Of a stretch of DNA of 14,096 nt, positions 12,291-14,096 are shown one piece after another. The position numbers were made by a program, and so were the translations under genes. The DNA comes from Actinomycetota bacterium. GTDB lineage: Bacteria > Actinomycetota > Actinomycetes > Mycobacteriales > Micromonosporaceae. A model generated the notes under the pieces. It was given only the letters and a program-made list of their open reading frames with translations. It ran no database searches and was not told the DNA's origin. The DNA lies in contig VAXX01000105.1 in assembly GCA_005885115.1 (NCBI GenBank), positions 1 to 14,096 on the forward strand. Reading direction: 5' to 3'. Every line of letters begins with the position of its first letter. Position 1 is the stretch's first letter.

Positions 12291-13138
12291 CAGCCGAACC
12301 CGCGATCCGCGTCCGTGGATTGCGCAAGACCTATGGGCACCACGTCGCGGTCGAGGGGCTCGACCTCGAGGTCCACCGGGGCGAGTGCTTCGCGCTGCTC
12401 GGGCCCAACGGGGCCGGCAAGACGACCACGGTCGAGATCCTGGAGGGGTACCGCCCGCGCAGCGCCGGCGAGGTGAGCGTGCTCGGCCTGGACCCGGCCC
12501 ACCCGACCCGCGACTGGCGGGCCCGGGTCGGCATCGTGCTCCAGTCGATCGGCGAGTTCGAGGCCCTGACCGTACGCGAGGTGGTCAGCCACTTCGCCCG
12601 CTACTACCCGGCGCCGCGCGACCCGGACGAGGTCATCGTCTCGGTCGGCCTGGCCGCCAAGGCGACGGCGCGCACCGGCAACCTGTCCGGCGGCCAGCGC
12701 CGCCGGCTCGACGTCGCGCTCGGCATGATCGGCCGCCCGGAACTGCTGTTCCTCGACGAGCCGACGACCGGCTTCGATCCCGAGGCGCGCCAGGAGTTCT
12801 GGGAGCTGATCCGTGGCCTGTCCGCGGAAGGTACCACCATCCTGCTGACCACCCACTACCTCTACGAGGCCGAGGCGCTCGCGCACCGGGTCGGGGTCAT
12901 CGCCGCCGGCCGGATGCTGGAGGTCGCGACCCCGGCGACGCTGGGCGGGCGGGCCGACGCCGCGACCCTGGTCAGCTGGGACGGCCCGGACGGCCGCGAA
13001 TCAACGGCAACCGATACGCCGACCGCCGAGGTGGCCAAGCTCGCCGCGCGCTTCGGCGGCGAGGTGCCCGGGCTCACGGTCGCGCGGCCCACGTTGGAGG
13101 ACATCTATCTCGCGATGATCAGCAAGGAGTCGCAATGA
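12287..13138 (+). CDS. ABC transporter ATP-binding protein (DrrA-like exporter family)
   Basis: ATPase subunit that powers the ABC-2 permease encoded next to it, probably for export of a small molecule or drug. The 283 residues show Walker A GPNGAGKT at 39-46, the Q-loop glutamine Gln86, the signature LSGGQ at 133-137, Walker B LLFLDEP with Asp157/Glu158, the D-loop GFDP, and the H-loop His190. A C-terminal extension of about 75 residues (after VIAAGRM) ends in PTLEDIYLAMI, the usual tail of DrrA-type proteins. The ATG at 12287 follows GGAGGAG at suitable spacing. Its TGA overlaps the permease ATG (ATGA). The family is certain; the cargo is unknown. Confidence 0.94.
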   Translation: MTAEPAIRVRGLRKTYGHHVAVEGLDLEVHRGECFALLGPNGAGKTTTVEILEGYRPRSAGEVSVLGLDPAHPTRDWRARVGIVLQSIGEFEALTVREVVSHFARYYPAPRDPDEVIVSVGLAAKATARTGNLSGGQRRRLDVALGMIGRPELLFLDEPTTGFDPEARQEFWELIRGLSAEGTTILLTTHYLYEAEALAHRVGVIAAGRMLEVATPATLGGRADAATLVSWDGPDGRESTATDTPTAEVAKLAARFGGEVPGLTVARPTLEDIYLAMISKESQ

Positions 13139-13965
13139 CCACCACCACAGTGGTACGCGCCGGACGCGGCCCCGCACACGTCGCCCGGACCGGTTGGGCG
13201 CGTGGGGTTCTGGAGGTACGCGAGTTCTTCCGGCAACGCGAGTCCGTGGTGTTCACGCTCGCCTTCCCGGTCATCTTCCTGCTCATCTTCGGCTCGATCC
13301 TCAACTTCCCGATCCAGGGCGGCCTCAAGTTCACCCAGTACTTCGCGCCCGGCATCATGGCCGTCGGCCTGTTCGGGGCCAGCTTCCAGAACCTGGCCAT
13401 CCAGATCGCCGTCGAACGGGACAAGGGCATCCTCAAGCGTCTGGAAGGAACGCCGATGCCCCCGGCGGCGTACTTCGTCGGCAAGGTGCTCATGGTGCTC
13501 GTCATGGTGGTACTGGAGATCGTCATCCTGCTCGCCATCTCGGTGGCGCTGGGCAAGGTGAGCCTGCCGACCGACTGGCACCGCTGGGTGACCCTGCTCT
13601 GGGTGACCGTGCTCGGGGTGGCCGCCGGCTCGATCCTCGGGATCGCCTTCTCGTCCGTCGCCCGTACCGGCAAGTCCGCGCCCGCCGTGGTGACCCCGGT
13701 CGCGCTGATCCTCCAGTTCATCTCCGGCGTGTACTTCGTCTTCACCGGGTTCCCGAAGCCGTTGCAGTACATCGGCGCGTTCTTCCCGTTGAAGTGGATC
13801 GCGCAGGGCTACCGCTCGGTGTTCCTGCCCGGGTCGTACGCGCCGTACGAGGCCGGCGGCGGCTGGGAGCACGGCCGCACCGCCCTGGTACTGGGGGCCT
13901 GGGCGGTCGTCGGTCTGGTGCTGGCCGTCCGTACCTTCCGCTGGCGCAACGGCCGCGACGCCTGA
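13135..13965 (+). CDS. ABC-2 type transporter permease
   Basis: Membrane subunit of the exporter, paired with the ATPase encoded immediately upstream. The 276 residues have a cytoplasmic N-terminus (1-38, with the ABC-2 elbow region GVLEVREFFRQRESVVFTLAFP) and six hydrophobic segments at about 39-58, 70-92, 113-138, 152-172, 183-205 and 248-266. The family cytoplasmic motif DKGILKRLEGTPMPPAAYF (96-114) and the FPLKWIAQGYRSVF stretch before the last loop are both present. AAGGAG lies 5 nt before the ATG at 13135, which overlaps the ATPase stop by 4 nt. The stop at 13965 faces the 3' end of the right-edge dehydrogenase with a strong hairpin between them. A half-size transporter is expected to work as a dimer with two ATPases; this is family knowledge. 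Confidence 0.94.
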   Translation: MTTTTVVRAGRGPAHVARTGWARGVLEVREFFRQRESVVFTLAFPVIFLLIFGSILNFPIQGGLKFTQYFAPGIMAVGLFGASFQNLAIQIAVERDKGILKRLEGTPMPPAAYFVGKVLMVLVMVVLEIVILLAISVALGKVSLPTDWHRWVTLLWVTVLGVAAGSILGIAFSSVARTGKSAPAVVTPVALILQFISGVYFVFTGFPKPLQYIGAFFPLKWIAQGYRSVFLPGSYAPYEAGGGWEHGRTALVLGAWAVVGLVLAVRTFRWRNGRDA

Positions 13966-13973
13966 GGTACGTC

Positions 13974-14012
13974 CCGGGCGCGGCTTCTAGTACGAGTAGA
14001 AGCCGCGCCCGG
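13974..14012. terminator. Strong bidirectional hairpin between convergent genes
   Basis: A perfect 16-bp stem, CCGGGCGCGGCTTCTA (13974-13989) with its exact complement (13997-14012), encloses the 7-nt loop GTACGAG. It sits 8 nt after the permease stop and also forms the last codons and stop of the opposite dehydrogenase gene. It has no long T-tract. The length and position make a shared terminator very likely. Confidence 0.75.
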
Positions 14013-14096
14013 TCTTGCGGCCCAGGTCCCCGGCGGCGGCCATGCGCTGCAACAGTTCCGGCGGGAAGAACTTCGGGTCGGCGGTGTCCTCGTAGA
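13987..14096 (-). CDS. 3-hydroxyacyl-CoA dehydrogenase, C-terminal 35 residues (cut by window edge)
   Basis: The reverse strand from the right edge reads through PKFFPPELLQRMAAAGDLGR and then KTGRGFYSY before a TAG at 13989-13987. LGRKTGRGFYxY at the extreme C-terminus is the signature end of the 3HCDH C-terminal domain of bacterial 3-hydroxybutyryl-CoA dehydrogenases. The body of the gene lies to the right of the window. It cannot be the same gene as the fragment at the left edge, because that one shows an N-terminus running leftwards. The final codons and stop are inside the arms of a 16-bp hairpin shared with the convergent permease gene. The substrate is inferred from the family only. Confidence 0.88.
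   Translation of the reverse strand, partial: YEDTADPKFFPPELLQRMAAAGDLGRKTGRGFYSY

Noticed and set aside
12362..12373. Palindrome GACCTCGAGGTC in the ABC ATPase gene
   Set aside because: It is inside conserved coding sequence and is a single copy; symmetry of this length occurs easily in GC-rich codons.
12137..12886. Extended N-terminus of ecm beyond 12136
   Set aside because: It would cross the ABC ATPase on the other strand, and the known family starts shortly before DRPW; the TACGCT box also fits 12136.
1..14096. CRISPR array, tRNA/rRNA genes, transposase or phage integration site
   Set aside because: I found no regularly spaced repeats, cloverleaf, transposase or integrase motif, or direct repeats in either strand.

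Overview
This is high-GC actinobacterial DNA. Its gene content (NucS mismatch endonuclease, an F420-dependent nitroreductase-like protein, ethylmalonyl-CoA mutase, DUF4126) and its GTAC-rich codon pairs suggest a Micromonosporaceae-like chromosome. The family is an inference; the phylum is well supported. I see no tRNA, rRNA, insertion sequence, phage gene or CRISPR array.

Layout. The left edge holds the N-terminus of a 3-hydroxyacyl-CoA dehydrogenase (minus strand). It is divergent from an aldehyde dehydrogenase (314-1828, plus). Convergent with that is a minus-strand pair joined by a GTGA overlap: a kumamolisin-like S53 serine peptidase (2742-4214) followed by an SGNH-hydrolase lipoprotein (1894-2745). 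Divergent from the peptidase is an F420-type nitroreductase (4287-4757). Its 3' end overlaps a minus-strand pair, a membrane protein and a winged-helix regulator (5057-5809, 4728-5060), also joined by GTGA. Next come a small secreted protein of unknown function (5892-6452) and nucS (6718-7377), both minus. nucS is divergent from a DUF4126 membrane protein (7431-8045).

From 8126 to 10158 three overlapping plus-strand genes form an operon that matches no characterised system I know. They are a small helical protein, a coiled-coil protein resembling the N-terminal half of actinobacterial FtsK/SpoIIIE-like proteins but without the ATPase, and a coiled-coil protein with a multi-pass membrane C-terminus. 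This is the best candidate for an undescribed system. It overlaps, tail to tail, the gene for ethylmalonyl-CoA mutase (10145-12136, minus). A two-gene ABC exporter follows (12287-13965, plus), and the right edge holds the C-terminus of a second 3-hydroxyacyl-CoA dehydrogenase.

The mutase and the two flanking dehydrogenases could all serve acetyl-CoA/butyryl-CoA carbon flow, namely the ethylmalonyl-CoA pathway. The remaining genes look like independent small transcription units.

Three sequence-level signals run across the window. First, many start codons lie 6-7 nt behind a TAnnnT-type -10 box, which implies leaderless mRNAs. Second, the palindrome TCCACNGTGGA occurs five times, in more than one reading frame. 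Third, GGTACC is strongly enriched.
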